Source: Caldicellulosiruptor danielii
GTDB lineage: Bacteria; Bacillota; Thermoanaerobacteria; Caldicellulosiruptorales; Caldicellulosiruptoraceae
Reading direction: 5' to 3'
Assembly (NCBI RefSeq): GCF_034343125.1
Contig: NZ_CP139957.1
Span: 1,916,001 to 1,980,000 of the forward strand
Length of the DNA stretch: 64,000 nucleotides
Shown here: positions 35,238 to 43,835 of the stretch, piece by piece
Position numbering within the stretch: the first letter of the stretch is position 1
How the letters are laid out: each line of letters opens with the position of its first letter
The notes under the pieces: generated by a model
Databases searched by the model: none
What the model saw: the letters and a program-made list of their open reading frames with translations, nothing else
What the model was told of the DNA's origin: nothing
Translations under genes and position numbers: made by a program

Positions 35238-36773
35238 TTAACCTTTAATTAGTCTCTTGATAGTACTGTCCAGCCCATCTATAATGTCTGAAGGCAAAAT
35301 TGTCTGCATTGTCTTTTTTTCAAGCAAAATATCTGCCGAAAGAGAATGAAGATATACCGCCAGTTTTGCCGCCTCAAAAGCTGAATACCCTTGAGCAATC
35401 ATAGACAAAATAATACCTGTCAGAACATCTCCACTTCCGCCTTTTGCCATTCCAGGATTACCAAGAATGTTTATAAAAACTTCATCTCCATCTGTAATTA
35501 TTGTCCTTGAACCTTTTAGAACGCATATAGCTCTAAATTCACTTGCAATCTTCTTAGCAGCATCAATGGGACTTTTAGCAACATCTTTTACATCAACATC
35601 AAGTACTCTTGCAGCTTCCATATAATGCGGAGTTAAAACTTTTTGAGATTTATAACTTGCCAAAAGTTCCCTTACGTCTCTGCTTGACGCCAAAACATTT
35701 AGACCATCTGCATCTATTACAATAGGTATTTGGAAATTTTCTAAAATATGAATCAATATCTTTTCAACCTCTTTATTCTTCGTAAGTCCACAGCCAAACC
35801 CTAAAACATCAAATTTGGCAAAGTATTCGTCAAATTTTACAAAACCATCAAAAGATACAATGCCTTCTTTGCTTTCCACTGGCAGCACTATTATCTCTGG
35901 TCTTCTGAAATTCTGAAAATAAAGCACTTCTTTTGGTGTTAGTAAGTAGCAAAGTCCACACCCACTTTGCAGCGCAGCGTTGCTGCACAAAGCCGCAGCA
36001 CCAGGATAATACTTTGACCCTGCAACTATTCCCACCTTCCCATAATCGCCTTTGTGAGAGTCGGGATATCTGTAAAATTTGGATATATCTAAATCCTCAG
36101 CTGTTAGAATCTTTACCTTGATATCTTTTATAATCTTTTCAGGGATACCTATGTCTTTCACGATCACTTTACCACAATAATAACTACCAGGATACAAGAT
36201 ATGACCTACTTTGGGGTAAACAAAGGTTACTGTCTTGGAAGCACGTACAGCACAGCCTTTTATTTGAGCCGAATCAGAGCAAACTCCACTTGGAATGTCA
36301 ACTGAGTATACATAAGCACCGCTACCATTTATATACTCAATTACTTTTTTATAAAGCCCATCAATATCTTTTGAAAGACCTATTCCAAAGATTGCATCAA
36401 CTATTATATCAAATCTCTGGGCTCTGAGGGATGATAATAGTTCTTCTGATAAAATGTTAATATCAACTTCTAACTTTTTTAATATATCAAGGAAAACTTT
36501 GGATGTCAAAGTCACATTATCATCAAACAAAAATACCTTCACATTTGGACAAACCTGAGCAAGATATCTTGCCACAACAAATCCATCGCCGCCATTGTTG
36601 CCTTTCCCGCAAAAAACTGCAATGTTTTTGTCATCAAGAGTTTCAAAATCCCTCTTTATCTCTTCAAAAACACAAAAACCTGCATTTTCCATTAGCACAA
36701 CTTCAGGTATTCCTATTTCCTGCGAAGCTTTCCTATCAATTTCCCTCATCTGAGATGAGGTTAAAACAAACAT
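35238..36773 (-). CDS. nnrD: Bifunctional NAD(P)H-hydrate epimerase / dehydratase
   Basis: 511 residues. The N-terminal YjeF_N epimerase domain (about 1-210) has GKGNNGGDGFVVARYL and VDAIFGIGL. The C-terminal ADP-dependent dehydratase domain (about 225-505) has HKGDYGKVGIVAGS, VIDADGLN, LTPHYMEAARVL and NPGMAKGGSGDVLTGII. It repairs damaged NAD(P)H hydrates. It lies between acpS and the lipoprotein gene, a common Firmicute arrangement. Confidence 0.95.
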   Translation of the reverse strand: MFVLTSSQMREIDRKASQEIGIPEVVLMENAGFCVFEEIKRDFETLDDKNIAVFCGKGNNGGDGFVVARYLAQVCPNVKVFLFDDNVTLTSKVFLDILKKLEVDINILSEELLSSLRAQRFDIIVDAIFGIGLSKDIDGLYKKVIEYINGSGAYVYSVDIPSGVCSDSAQIKGCAVRASKTVTFVYPKVGHILYPGSYYCGKVIVKDIGIPEKIIKDIKVKILTAEDLDISKFYRYPDSHKGDYGKVGIVAGSKYYPGAAALCSNAALQSGCGLCYLLTPKEVLYFQNFRRPEIIVLPVESKEGIVSFDGFVKFDEYFAKFDVLGFGCGLTKNKEVEKILIHILENFQIPIVIDADGLNVLASSRDVRELLASYKSQKVLTPHYMEAARVLDVDVKDVAKSPIDAAKKIASEFRAICVLKGSRTIITDGDEVFINILGNPGMAKGGSGDVLTGIILSMIAQGYSAFEAAKLAVYLHSLSADILLEKKTMQTILPSDIIDGLDSTIKRLIKG

Positions 36774-36794
36774 TTATCATCCCTTCTTTATTTT

Positions 36795-37160
36795 TTATTT
36801 TTCAGCAATGGCAACTGCAACTGCAACCGATTTTTGGTGAGAAATACTCACCACAATATTTCTAATTCCAAGCTCTGCACAAATAGCTTCTGCCCTGTTA
36901 TAAAGCTTCACCTTTGGACAGCCAGTTTTCCCTTTCTGTATTTCTATGTCTTTGAAGCAAAAAACAATTCCTGTTGAAAGTGCCTTGGCAACTGCCTCTT
37001 TTGCAGCAAAATACCCTGCTATTGTCTCAAGACGGTATCGCCTTTCTTTTATATATTCAAGCTCGCTGGAAGTAAATACCCTTTTTAAAAATTGGTTAAA
37101 CCTTTTTATATTTTTGAGCCTATCAACTTCAACAATATCAATTCCAATATTAAATACCAT
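36795..37160 (-). CDS. acpS: Holo-acyl-carrier-protein synthase
   Basis: 121 residues; GIDIVEVDRL with the Mg-binding Asp, and FAAKEAVAKALSTGI with the Glu and Lys of the active site. It transfers phosphopantetheine from CoA to acyl carrier protein. First gene of a ten-gene operon running to 30540. Confidence 0.95.
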   Translation of the reverse strand: MVFNIGIDIVEVDRLKNIKRFNQFLKRVFTSSELEYIKERRYRLETIAGYFAAKEAVAKALSTGIVFCFKDIEIQKGKTGCPKVKLYNRAEAICAELGIRNIVVSISHQKSVAVAVAIAEK

Positions 37161-37189
37161 TGGTTATTTCTCCTTGTAAAGCCATATAT

Positions 37190-37218
37190 TTTATAATTTT
37201 TGTTTGAAAAACAGTAAA
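37190..37218 (-). promoter_or_regulatory. Promoter of the acpS-nnrD-alr-mazF-ccdA operon
   Basis: TTTACT, 17 bp, TATAAA on the minus strand, about 30 bases before the acpS start, which has AAGGAGAAATA. A plus-strand match (TTGTTT, 16 bp, TATTAT) for the small gene at 37248 overlaps it, so the two may compete. Confidence 0.55.
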
Positions 37219-37247
37219 AAATATTATATAGAGAGGAGGGACTAAAC

Positions 37248-37412
37248 ATGAGTTTTATTACATGTTCATATCCTTGCAAATACCAGAAAGATGGATATTG
37301 TTTAAAAACCCACGTTTGCCCACCCTCAAAATACTGTACTGAATTTTGCCTATTCTTTGAACCGGGAGAAAATATTAAAAGAAAAAAAAAGAAAGAAAAA
37401 GAAAACCTTTAG
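37248..37412 (+). CDS. Small six-cysteine protein
   Basis: 54 residues beginning MSFITCSYPCKYQKDGYC, with cysteines at 6, 10, 18, 24, 30 and 34, an aromatic CLFFEPG stretch, then a lysine/glutamate tail. The ribosome-binding site GAGAGGAGGG lies 7 bases before the ATG. Short proteins with this CxxxC start recur in clostridia, often misannotated. The cysteine spacing suggests a zinc or iron-sulfur site; function unknown. It ends 3 bp from the converging pdxT gene. Confidence 0.8.
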   Translation: MSFITCSYPCKYQKDGYCLKTHVCPPSKYCTEFCLFFEPGENIKRKKKKEKENL

Positions 37413-37415
37413 GAT

Positions 37416-37982
37416 TTATTTTACCACATTCTTCACAAAGAAAGAATGCCAATAATTTTGAGATGTAAGCTCTGGATGAAATGTTGTAGCTAAGATATTT
37501 TTTTGCAAAACTGCAATGGGAGTTTCAAGCTCTGCTAAAACCTCAACACCTTCTGATACCTCAACAATCTTTGGCGCTCTTATAAAAATGCACTCTGTAG
37601 CTATGTTGAACCTTGGAACAAAAACCTCTTTTTTGAAACTGTCAAGCTGGCTTCCATAGGCATTTCTTTCTATCACTATGTCAAGTATGGGAAGCACTCC
37701 ACTTCCCTGGTCTTTGATATACTTAGATAGCAAAATTGCACCTGCACATGTTCCCCAAACTGGCATACCTTCATTTATCAAGTTTAAAATATGGTCTTTT
37801 AAACCTGTTTCAATCAAAAATTTTCCAATTGTAGTACTTTCTCCACCAGGTAAAATCAAGCCGTCAAGGCCTTTCAAGTCTTCTTCTTTCTTGACAAGCT
37901 GAGGCTTTGCCCCAAGCTCTTCTATCTTTTTCACATGCTCTATAACTCCGCCTTGAAATGCCAATACTCCTATTGTCTTCAA
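37416..37982 (-). CDS. pdxT: Pyridoxal 5'-phosphate synthase glutaminase subunit PdxT
   Basis: 188 residues, class I glutaminase: oxyanion-region GGESTTIGKF, catalytic Cys in WGTCAGAILL, and the His-Glu pair in TTFHPELT. It supplies ammonia to PdxS for vitamin B6 synthesis without deoxyxylulose phosphate. It lies 3 bp after pdxS. Confidence 0.97.
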   Translation of the reverse strand: MKTIGVLAFQGGVIEHVKKIEELGAKPQLVKKEEDLKGLDGLILPGGESTTIGKFLIETGLKDHILNLINEGMPVWGTCAGAILLSKYIKDQGSGVLPILDIVIERNAYGSQLDSFKKEVFVPRFNIATECIFIRAPKIVEVSEGVEVLAELETPIAVLQKNILATTFHPELTSQNYWHSFFVKNVVK

Positions 37983-37985
37983 CTT

Positions 37986-38876
37986 TTAATTCCCCCTAAG
38001 ACTTAAAAGTTCATGCTCAGAAAGACTTCTCAAATCTATACCTTCCATTTCTTCTCCAAGATCATAAGATATTTCTGCCAAGATTTTTGGATCATTGTAA
38101 TATGTGGTTGCCATCACAATTGCCCTTGCTCTTTTTTCAGGATTTTTGCTTTTGAAAATGCCAGAACCAACAAACACACCATCTGCTCCAAGCTGCATCA
38201 TTAAAGCTGCATCAGCCGGTGTTGCAATTCCGCCTGCTGCAAAGTTGACAACAGGAAGACGCTTGAGCTGAGCTGTTTTTTTCAAAAGTTCATAGGACAC
38301 TCCAAGCTCCTTTGCATATGCATAAAGCTCATCTTCGCTGAGTGACGCTGCATATGCAATTTGCTTGTTTATTCTGCGAAGGTGTCTTACAGCTTCAACA
38401 ACATTTCCAGTCCCTGCCTCACCTTTTGTTCTTATCATGGAAGCACCTTCTTGGATTCTTCTCAAAGCCTCACCCAAATCTCTTGCACCGCACACAAACG
38501 CAGCTTTGAACTTCCACTTGTCAATATGATGCTCCTCATCAGCAGGGGTTAAGACTTCGCTTTCATCAATATAGTCTATACCAAGTGCTTCTAAAATCTG
38601 AGCCTCAACAAAATGTCCGATTCTTACCTTTGCCATAACAGGTATTGAAACAGCGCTTTTAATTTCCAATATTATTTTTGGGTCAGCCATCCTCGCAACC
38701 TTGCCTTCTTTGCGCAGGTCTGCCGGAACTTTTTGAAGAGCCATAACAGCAACAGCACCTGCTTTTTCAGCAATCTCAGCTTCCTTTGGAGATGTTACAT
38801 CCATGATGACACCGCCTTTTAACATCTGCGCAAGGTTTTTGTTGAGCTCATATCTCTCATTTACAACCTCGCTCAT
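37986..38876 (-). CDS. pdxS: Pyridoxal 5'-phosphate synthase subunit PdxS
   Basis: 296 residues, highly conserved (beta/alpha)8 barrel with [36 protein letters not shown], and [21 protein letters not shown]. It condenses ribose 5-phosphate, glyceraldehyde 3-phosphate and ammonia to PLP. A MocR-type regulator is divergent, with overlapping promoters. Confidence 0.98.
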   Translation of the reverse strand: MSEVVNERYELNKNLAQMLKGGVIMDVTSPKEAEIAEKAGAVAVMALQKVPADLRKEGKVARMADPKIILEIKSAVSIPVMAKVRIGHFVEAQILEALGIDYIDESEVLTPADEEHHIDKWKFKAAFVCGARDLGEALRRIQEGASMIRTKGEAGTGNVVEAVRHLRRINKQIAYAASLSEDELYAYAKELGVSYELLKKTAQLKRLPVVNFAAGGIATPADAALMMQLGADGVFVGSGIFKSKNPEKRARAIVMATTYYNDPKILAEISYDLGEEMEGIDLRSLSEHELLSLRGN

Positions 38877-38890
38877 AATTTAGCACCTCC

Positions 38891-38900
38891 GTATCGATAT
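38891..38900 (+). promoter_or_regulatory. Candidate operator, copy 1 (GTATCGATAT)
   Basis: Matches 38975-38984 in nine of ten bases. It lies in the pdxS leader just before its ribosome-binding site. A MocR/PdxR dimer could bind both copies; inference. Confidence 0.4.
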
Positions 38901-38906
38901 AATTTG

Positions 38907-38935
38907 TTGAAGTCTCTTGTCCACTTTATTATAAT
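38907..38935 (+). promoter_or_regulatory. Promoter of the MocR-type regulator gene
   Basis: TTGAAG, 17 bp, TATAAT on the plus strand. Its -10 box overlaps the -10 box of the pdxS promoter. Confidence 0.65.
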
Positions 38936-38955
38936 TAAAATAAACTGTGTGTAAA
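38928..38955 (-). promoter_or_regulatory. Promoter of pdxST
   Basis: TTTACA, 16 bp, TATAAT on the minus strand. The -10 hexamer shares four bases with that of the divergent gene within ATTATAAT, so both promoters cannot be occupied at once. Confidence 0.65.
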
Positions 38956-38965
38956 GACGGGATGA

Positions 38966-40357
38966 ATGATGAGTGTATCGATACAGATTGACAAGAATTC
39001 AAAAAAGCCTCTTTATCTTCAGCTTTATGAAAATATAAAGCAAAAGATTTTGTCAGGTGAGATTAATTATATGCAGAGGCTTCCGTCTGTGAGAAATCTT
39101 TGCAAAATGTTAAATGTGAATCTTTCCACTGTGACAAAGGCGCTGAGTAAGCTTGAAAATGAAGGCTATATCAAAGCAACCCCTGGAAGCGGTTATTATG
39201 TTGTGTACAGTGAGTATCAGGATAAAATCATTTTTGAGGAAGAAAACCTTGTAGATGCTCAAGGTTATATCAATTTGGCTTCATCAAAGCTTCCATATAG
39301 CCTATACCCCATCGAATGGTTCAAAAATTCTTTAAACTGTGCAATTGAAGAGTATTCACCGCAGATTTTTGATTATATCGAACACTTTAAAAATCCTTTA
39401 AAGGAGTACCTGGTAGAGGCATATCTTAAAAAGTTTGGAATTGTTGCAAACCCTCAAGAGCTCACAGTTGTATCAGGTGCTCAGCAGGGAATTGAGATTA
39501 CAACAAAAAGTTTTTTAAAACCCGGCGATACAATACTTTTAGAAAATCCTTCGTACTTAGGGGCATATCATATCTTTAGCAATATGCACCTGAACATTGT
39601 TGGAATTGATATTGACCAGATGCAAAACATAGAAGATTACATTAAGAAGTTTTCGCCAAAGGCCATATACATTATTCCTTTTTCCCAAAATCCAACTGGG
39701 GTTTCATACAGCAAAGAGTACAAGGAGTATCTGTGTGAGCTTTCAAAAAAATATGACTTTTATATCATAGAAGATGATTTTTTAAGCGATATAGGAGTGG
39801 ATGAAGGAATTTTACCAATCAAAGCATATGACAAATACGACAGGGTATTTTACATAAAGAGTTTTTCAACAGTTACAATGCCTGCACTGAGAATTGGATT
39901 TATTGTGGCACCAAGGCATCTTGCAGAAGAGGTTGCATACTACAAGTCAATGGCAGATATCTCAACATCACTTTTTATTCAGGTGTCCTTTTTCTATTTT
40001 TTGAAAAACTATTTTGATAAGCATATAGAAAAATTGAAAACGTACATAAACCAGAGGCAAAACCTTTTTTTGCACCTGGCAAAAGACTTGCAAATAGATG
40101 ATAGGCTATTCACAAAAGATGTTAAGGGAATATTTGTTTCTTTCTATCTTCCACCAAAGATGTCTTCTGCTGCTATTTACAATAAGCTCAAAACGCAAAA
40201 GGTTCTGGTTCAGCCCCACACCTGTTTTTATCACAAACCGGTATCCACAAACTTTTTTAGAATAAGCTTTTTAGATTGTGAAGACCACGAGCTTCAAATA
40301 GCAATGCAGAAAATTCAAGAAGTTTTAAATTCTATTTTCCAAAAAGAGGAGGAATGA
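38966..40357 (+). CDS. MocR/GntR-type transcription regulator, PdxR-like
   Basis: 463 residues. An N-terminal winged helix (LYLQLYENIKQKILSGEI, RLPSVRNLCKMLNVNLSTVTKAL) is joined by a linker to a fold-type I aminotransferase domain that binds PLP. The PLP lysine is probably in YIKSFSTVTMPALRIGF, and NPTGVSYS and EDDFLSDIG are conserved. PdxR proteins of this type sense PLP and control pdxST. Location divergent from pdxS supports that role. The adjacent M20 hydrolase gene 3 bp downstream is cotranscribed. Confidence 0.88.
   Translation: MMSVSIQIDKNSKKPLYLQLYENIKQKILSGEINYMQRLPSVRNLCKMLNVNLSTVTKALSKLENEGYIKATPGSGYYVVYSEYQDKIIFEEENLVDAQGYINLASSKLPYSLYPIEWFKNSLNCAIEEYSPQIFDYIEHFKNPLKEYLVEAYLKKFGIVANPQELTVVSGAQQGIEITTKSFLKPGDTILLENPSYLGAYHIFSNMHLNIVGIDIDQMQNIEDYIKKFSPKAIYIIPFSQNPTGVSYSKEYKEYLCELSKKYDFYIIEDDFLSDIGVDEGILPIKAYDKYDRVFYIKSFSTVTMPALRIGFIVAPRHLAEEVAYYKSMADISTSLFIQVSFFYFLKNYFDKHIEKLKTYINQRQNLFLHLAKDLQIDDRLFTKDVKGIFVSFYLPPKMSSAAIYNKLKTQKVLVQPHTCFYHKPVSTNFFRISFLDCEDHELQIAMQKIQEVLNSIFQKEEE
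38975..38984 (+). promoter_or_regulatory. Candidate operator, copy 2 (GTATCGATAC)
   Basis: A perfect palindrome within the first codons of the MocR gene; pairs with the copy at 38891-38900, 84 bp apart, flanking both promoters. Confidence 0.4.
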
Positions 40358-40360
40358 AAG

Positions 40361-41488
40361 TTGAATCTCAATCTTGACAACCTTAAAGATATTGTGAAAA
40401 AGAATATGGACCTGTTTATCAAGCTAAGAAGAGAATTACATGAGCTTGCAGAACTTTCGTATAAAGAATTTAAGACACAAAAATATATTATAGAAAGACT
40501 TTCAGAGTGGGGCATTGAAAACTTTCCAATAGCAAAAACAGGCGTGATTGGAATTATAAATAGGTCTGAGGAATGTATTGGAATAAGAAGCGACATGGAC
40601 GCTATTTTGGTTGAAGGTCAACCAAGACACTGCTGTGGTCACGACTTTCATATGGCAGTGGTACTGGGAACGGCAAAAGTACTTGTAGACATGGGCTTTG
40701 AAGGATGTGTAAAGTTTATATTTCAGCCTGCTGAGGAAGGGCCTGGAGGGGCAAAAAGAGTAATCCAAGAAGGCGGACTTGAAAATCCAAAAGTGACAAA
40801 GCTTTTTGGATTTCACGTGTGGCCAGGCGTTGATGTTGGAACAATTGAGGTTTCAAGTGGTGCCATCATGGCAAGTGTGGATGACTTTGAGATTGAATTT
40901 ATTGGAAAAGGTGGACATGCTGCAATGCCAGAAGTTACTAAAAATCCAGTTTATCCTGCCACTGATTTTATTCAGAGCGCAAACAACATTTTTTGCGCGT
41001 TTTCAAATAAATTATTGCCTTTTCATGTCTCCTTCTCATCCATCAGCAGTGGACAGACTTTCAATGTAATTTCAGAAAGGTGTAAAATAAAAGGAACTGT
41101 AAGAACATTTGATAGTAGTATGCAAGAATATATCTATAAAAACATAAAGAAACTAGCAAAACTTTCTGCTCAAAAATATGACTGTCAAGTTAATATAAAT
41201 TATTATTTTCAATATCCACCTTTGATAAATAACCAATCCGCTACTGAAGAGTTTATTGATGTAGCAAAAAGTCTCCTTGGCCCTGAGAATGTAAAAAAGG
41301 CTATCCCAAGCTTTACAGCAGAAGACTTTGCATTTTATTGTCAAGAAGTTCCTTCGATTTATTTCAGGCTCGGCATAAAAGAAAAGGGCAAAGGAGAAAA
41401 TCCTTTGCACTCTCCATACTTTGATGCATCAGAAAACAGCATCTTTTACGGTATATTTCTTCTGGCAGGGTATTTACTTGCTACTTAA
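40361..41488 (+). CDS. M20-family amidohydrolase (AmhX/HipO-like)
   Basis: 375 residues with TTG start after GAGGAGG. Metal-binding motifs include GIRSDMDAILV, CCGHDFHMAV, QPAEEGPGG, FGFHVWPG, and the dimerisation domain around GKGGHAAMPE. It hydrolyses an amide or N-acyl amino acid; the substrate is unknown. Cotranscribed with the PLP-type regulator. Its 3' end overlaps the converging lipoprotein gene by 15 bp. Confidence 0.9.
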   Translation: MNLNLDNLKDIVKKNMDLFIKLRRELHELAELSYKEFKTQKYIIERLSEWGIENFPIAKTGVIGIINRSEECIGIRSDMDAILVEGQPRHCCGHDFHMAVVLGTAKVLVDMGFEGCVKFIFQPAEEGPGGAKRVIQEGGLENPKVTKLFGFHVWPGVDVGTIEVSSGAIMASVDDFEIEFIGKGGHAAMPEVTKNPVYPATDFIQSANNIFCAFSNKLLPFHVSFSSISSGQTFNVISERCKIKGTVRTFDSSMQEYIYKNIKKLAKLSAQKYDCQVNINYYFQYPPLINNQSATEEFIDVAKSLLGPENVKKAIPSFTAEDFAFYCQEVPSIYFRLGIKEKGKGENPLHSPYFDASENSIFYGIFLLAGYLLAT

Positions 41489-42067
41489 AAGAGCTAACAG
41501 GACTTTTTGTGCTCGTGAGAACTTGTTGCTTCTGACATAGATGGCTATATATTTGTTCATTGTTTCAAACCCATATTTTTTAAGTATGGAAACTTGATCT
41601 GCTTTGATGCCATACAAATCTTTTATTGATTTATCTTTCTCTCTAACATAACATGTATCGTCTACAAATTTATCCAGTTTGTTTTTGCTTACAAAAGACT
41701 TTAAGGAATAAAACGCTCCATTTTGGGCATAGTTTGTAAATAGCTTTTTGTCAAGGATATAAATATCTCCCTCACCTGCTGCAAGCATCACCATGAGTTT
41801 TTGCATAAATGCAAACTCCTGCTCGGATTTAGGAGTGTCTCCTGTGTATAGTATCTGGTCAATATACACTTTATCACCCGATTTTTTTTCAAGCTCAGAA
41901 ATCAGCTTTTGAGCGTTTTCATCGCCAATGAAATTGCCAACAAGTACAATTCTGACCTTTTTATTTATATCGTCTTGACTGCTTGAACACCCTGTTACAA
42001 TAAGCATCAAAAAACTTGCAAGAGTAAGTATCAGTAAAGCTTTTTTTAGTTTTAAAGCAGTTCTCAT
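41474..42067 (-). CDS. Lipoprotein of unknown function
   Basis: 197 residues. A lipoprotein signal with lipobox VTGC is followed by a strand pattern (VRIVLVGNFIGDENAQKL, EGDIYILDKKLF) that resembles the first lobe of an extracellular solute-binding protein, but at half the length. It lies downstream of the oppA terminator on the same strand. Possibly a shortened binding protein; function not recognised. Confidence 0.7.
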   Translation of the reverse strand: MRTALKLKKALLILTLASFLMLIVTGCSSSQDDINKKVRIVLVGNFIGDENAQKLISELEKKSGDKVYIDQILYTGDTPKSEQEFAFMQKLMVMLAAGEGDIYILDKKLFTNYAQNGAFYSLKSFVSKNKLDKFVDDTCYVREKDKSIKDLYGIKADQVSILKKYGFETMNKYIAIYVRSNKFSRAQKVLLALLSSK

Positions 42068-42111
42068 TGTTCATCTCACCTGCCCAAAAAGTTTGATTTT
42101 TAAAAGCAAAA

Positions 42112-42148
42112 AAGGGAAGAGCAAAAACTCATTTTTTGCCCTTCCCTT
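42112..42148 (-). terminator. Terminator after oppA
   Basis: Stem AAGGGAAG(a)GCAAAAA / TTTTTGC(c)CTTCCCTT, followed on the minus strand by TTTTTTGCTTTT. It separates the opp operon from the lipoprotein gene. Confidence 0.85.
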
Positions 42149-42169
42149 ATTATTTTACTCCACTTAAGC

Positions 42170-43780
42170 TTACTTTACAATCTTAGCATACATGAAGTAG
42201 TTAAATCCAAGTGGAGAAATATAATAGTTCTTTACATAGTCTCTTAGTACATGACCTTTTACATAGAAGTAAATTGGAATAATTGCATAGTCTTGCATCA
42301 AAATCTTCTCTGCCTGCATCATATACTGCATTCTAAGCTTTCTATCACTTGTTCTCTTTGCTTTATCGACAAGTTCATCATACTTCTTGTTGCTCCAGTT
42401 TGTATTGTTATTATCGCTGTATGATGTGAACAAGTCCAAGAATGTCATTGGGTCAACATAGTCGCCAAGCCATCCATCTCTTGCAACCATGTAATCCTTT
42501 TTATGCCTTCTTTCAAGCAGAACCTTCCAGTCCATGTTAGAAAGTTTTACTTTTATTCCAAGTTGCTGCCACATGTTTTGAATAGCTTCTGCAATTTTCT
42601 TATGTCCTTCACTTGTGTTATATATAATCTCTATTTCTGGGAAGCCTTTTCCGTTCGGATATCCAGCTTCTGCCAAAAGTTTCTTTGCTTTTGCTAAATC
42701 AGCCTTTACTGGTAAAAAGTGTCCTGATTCGTCTCTGAAATCCTTAGAAATACCTTTTATACCGTATGGCACAAAGCCAGTTGCTGGCTTTTGTCCAAGC
42801 TTACCAATATTTTCTACGATGTATGTTCTATCAATTGCAAGCGAAAGAGCTTGTCTCACTCTTTTGTCATTAAATGGTTTTACCTTGCAGTTTACATCAT
42901 AATAGTATGTGCCAAGAAGTGGCCATATCTTCAATTTCTTTTCTCTGATTAATCTTGGAATCTCGTCAGTTGGCACAGACTCTGCACCGTCAACCTGGCC
43001 TGCTTCATATGCCATAAGGTTTGCTTTGTCATCTTCTGAAAGCTTGTAAACAATCTTTTCAAGTGTTATAGATTTTGCATCCCAGTATTTTGGATTCTTC
43101 TTAAACTCAATATATGAGTTGTGTACCCATTTTGTCATGATAAATGGACCATTACCAATATATGTCTTTGGAACTGTTGCCCATTTGTCACCATACTTTT
43201 CAACTATATCTTTTCTTACTGGGAAGTATGTTGGGAAGTTTGTAAGATCTAAGAAGTATGGTGTAGGTGATTCTAATGTAACTTGCAAAGTTGTAGCATT
43301 TAACGCCTTCACACCAACGTCAGATGCTTTTGCTTTTCCTTCATTGAACTTTCTTCCATTTTTGATGTAGTAAAGCTGGTATGCATACTCAGACGCTGTT
43401 TTGGGATCTAAAGCTCTTTTCCATGCATACTCAAAATCATATGCAGTCACAGGTTGTCCATCTGACCACTTTGCATTTTTTCTTATATAGAATGTGTAGG
43501 TAAGTCCATCCTTAGAAACTGTCCATTTTTCAGCCATACCAGGAACAGTTTCACCTTTTACATTTACTCTTGTCAAACCTTCGAATACGTTGATTATAAT
43601 GTTTGCAGCATCAGCAGCAGTGTTGAGTGCTGGGTCAAGGTATCTTGGTTCGGCGCCATTGATGTAGGTGAAAACCTGTTTTGATGAAGCAGCTACTGCT
43701 CCCTTATAATTTGAGCTTAAAAACAACCCTGTCACAAGGAACACGACCAAAATAAAGGTGGCTATAATGCGTTTCTTCAT
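42170..43780 (-). CDS. oppA: Oligopeptide ABC transporter, substrate-binding protein
   Basis: Start at ATG 43780 (MKKRIIATFIL): the in-frame ATG at 43798 overlaps the ribosome-binding site GGAGGAG. 536 residues, SBP_bac_5 family. After the signal peptide come GAEPRYLDPALN, YTFYIRKNAKWSDGQPVTAYDF and WLGDYVDPMTFLDLF. No lipobox cysteine follows the hydrophobic segment (LFLSSNYKGAVAASS), as in the other importer here. It captures peptides for the OppBCDF complex. Confidence 0.93.
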   Translation of the reverse strand: MKKRIIATFILVVFLVTGLFLSSNYKGAVAASSKQVFTYINGAEPRYLDPALNTAADAANIIINVFEGLTRVNVKGETVPGMAEKWTVSKDGLTYTFYIRKNAKWSDGQPVTAYDFEYAWKRALDPKTASEYAYQLYYIKNGRKFNEGKAKASDVGVKALNATTLQVTLESPTPYFLDLTNFPTYFPVRKDIVEKYGDKWATVPKTYIGNGPFIMTKWVHNSYIEFKKNPKYWDAKSITLEKIVYKLSEDDKANLMAYEAGQVDGAESVPTDEIPRLIREKKLKIWPLLGTYYYDVNCKVKPFNDKRVRQALSLAIDRTYIVENIGKLGQKPATGFVPYGIKGISKDFRDESGHFLPVKADLAKAKKLLAEAGYPNGKGFPEIEIIYNTSEGHKKIAEAIQNMWQQLGIKVKLSNMDWKVLLERRHKKDYMVARDGWLGDYVDPMTFLDLFTSYSDNNNTNWSNKKYDELVDKAKRTSDRKLRMQYMMQAEKILMQDYAIIPIYFYVKGHVLRDYVKNYYISPLGFNYFMYAKIVK

Positions 43781-43835
43781 ACACACTCTCCTCCTCATAT
43801 AAAAATTTTTTTAATATATCTTTACGCAACCTGCC

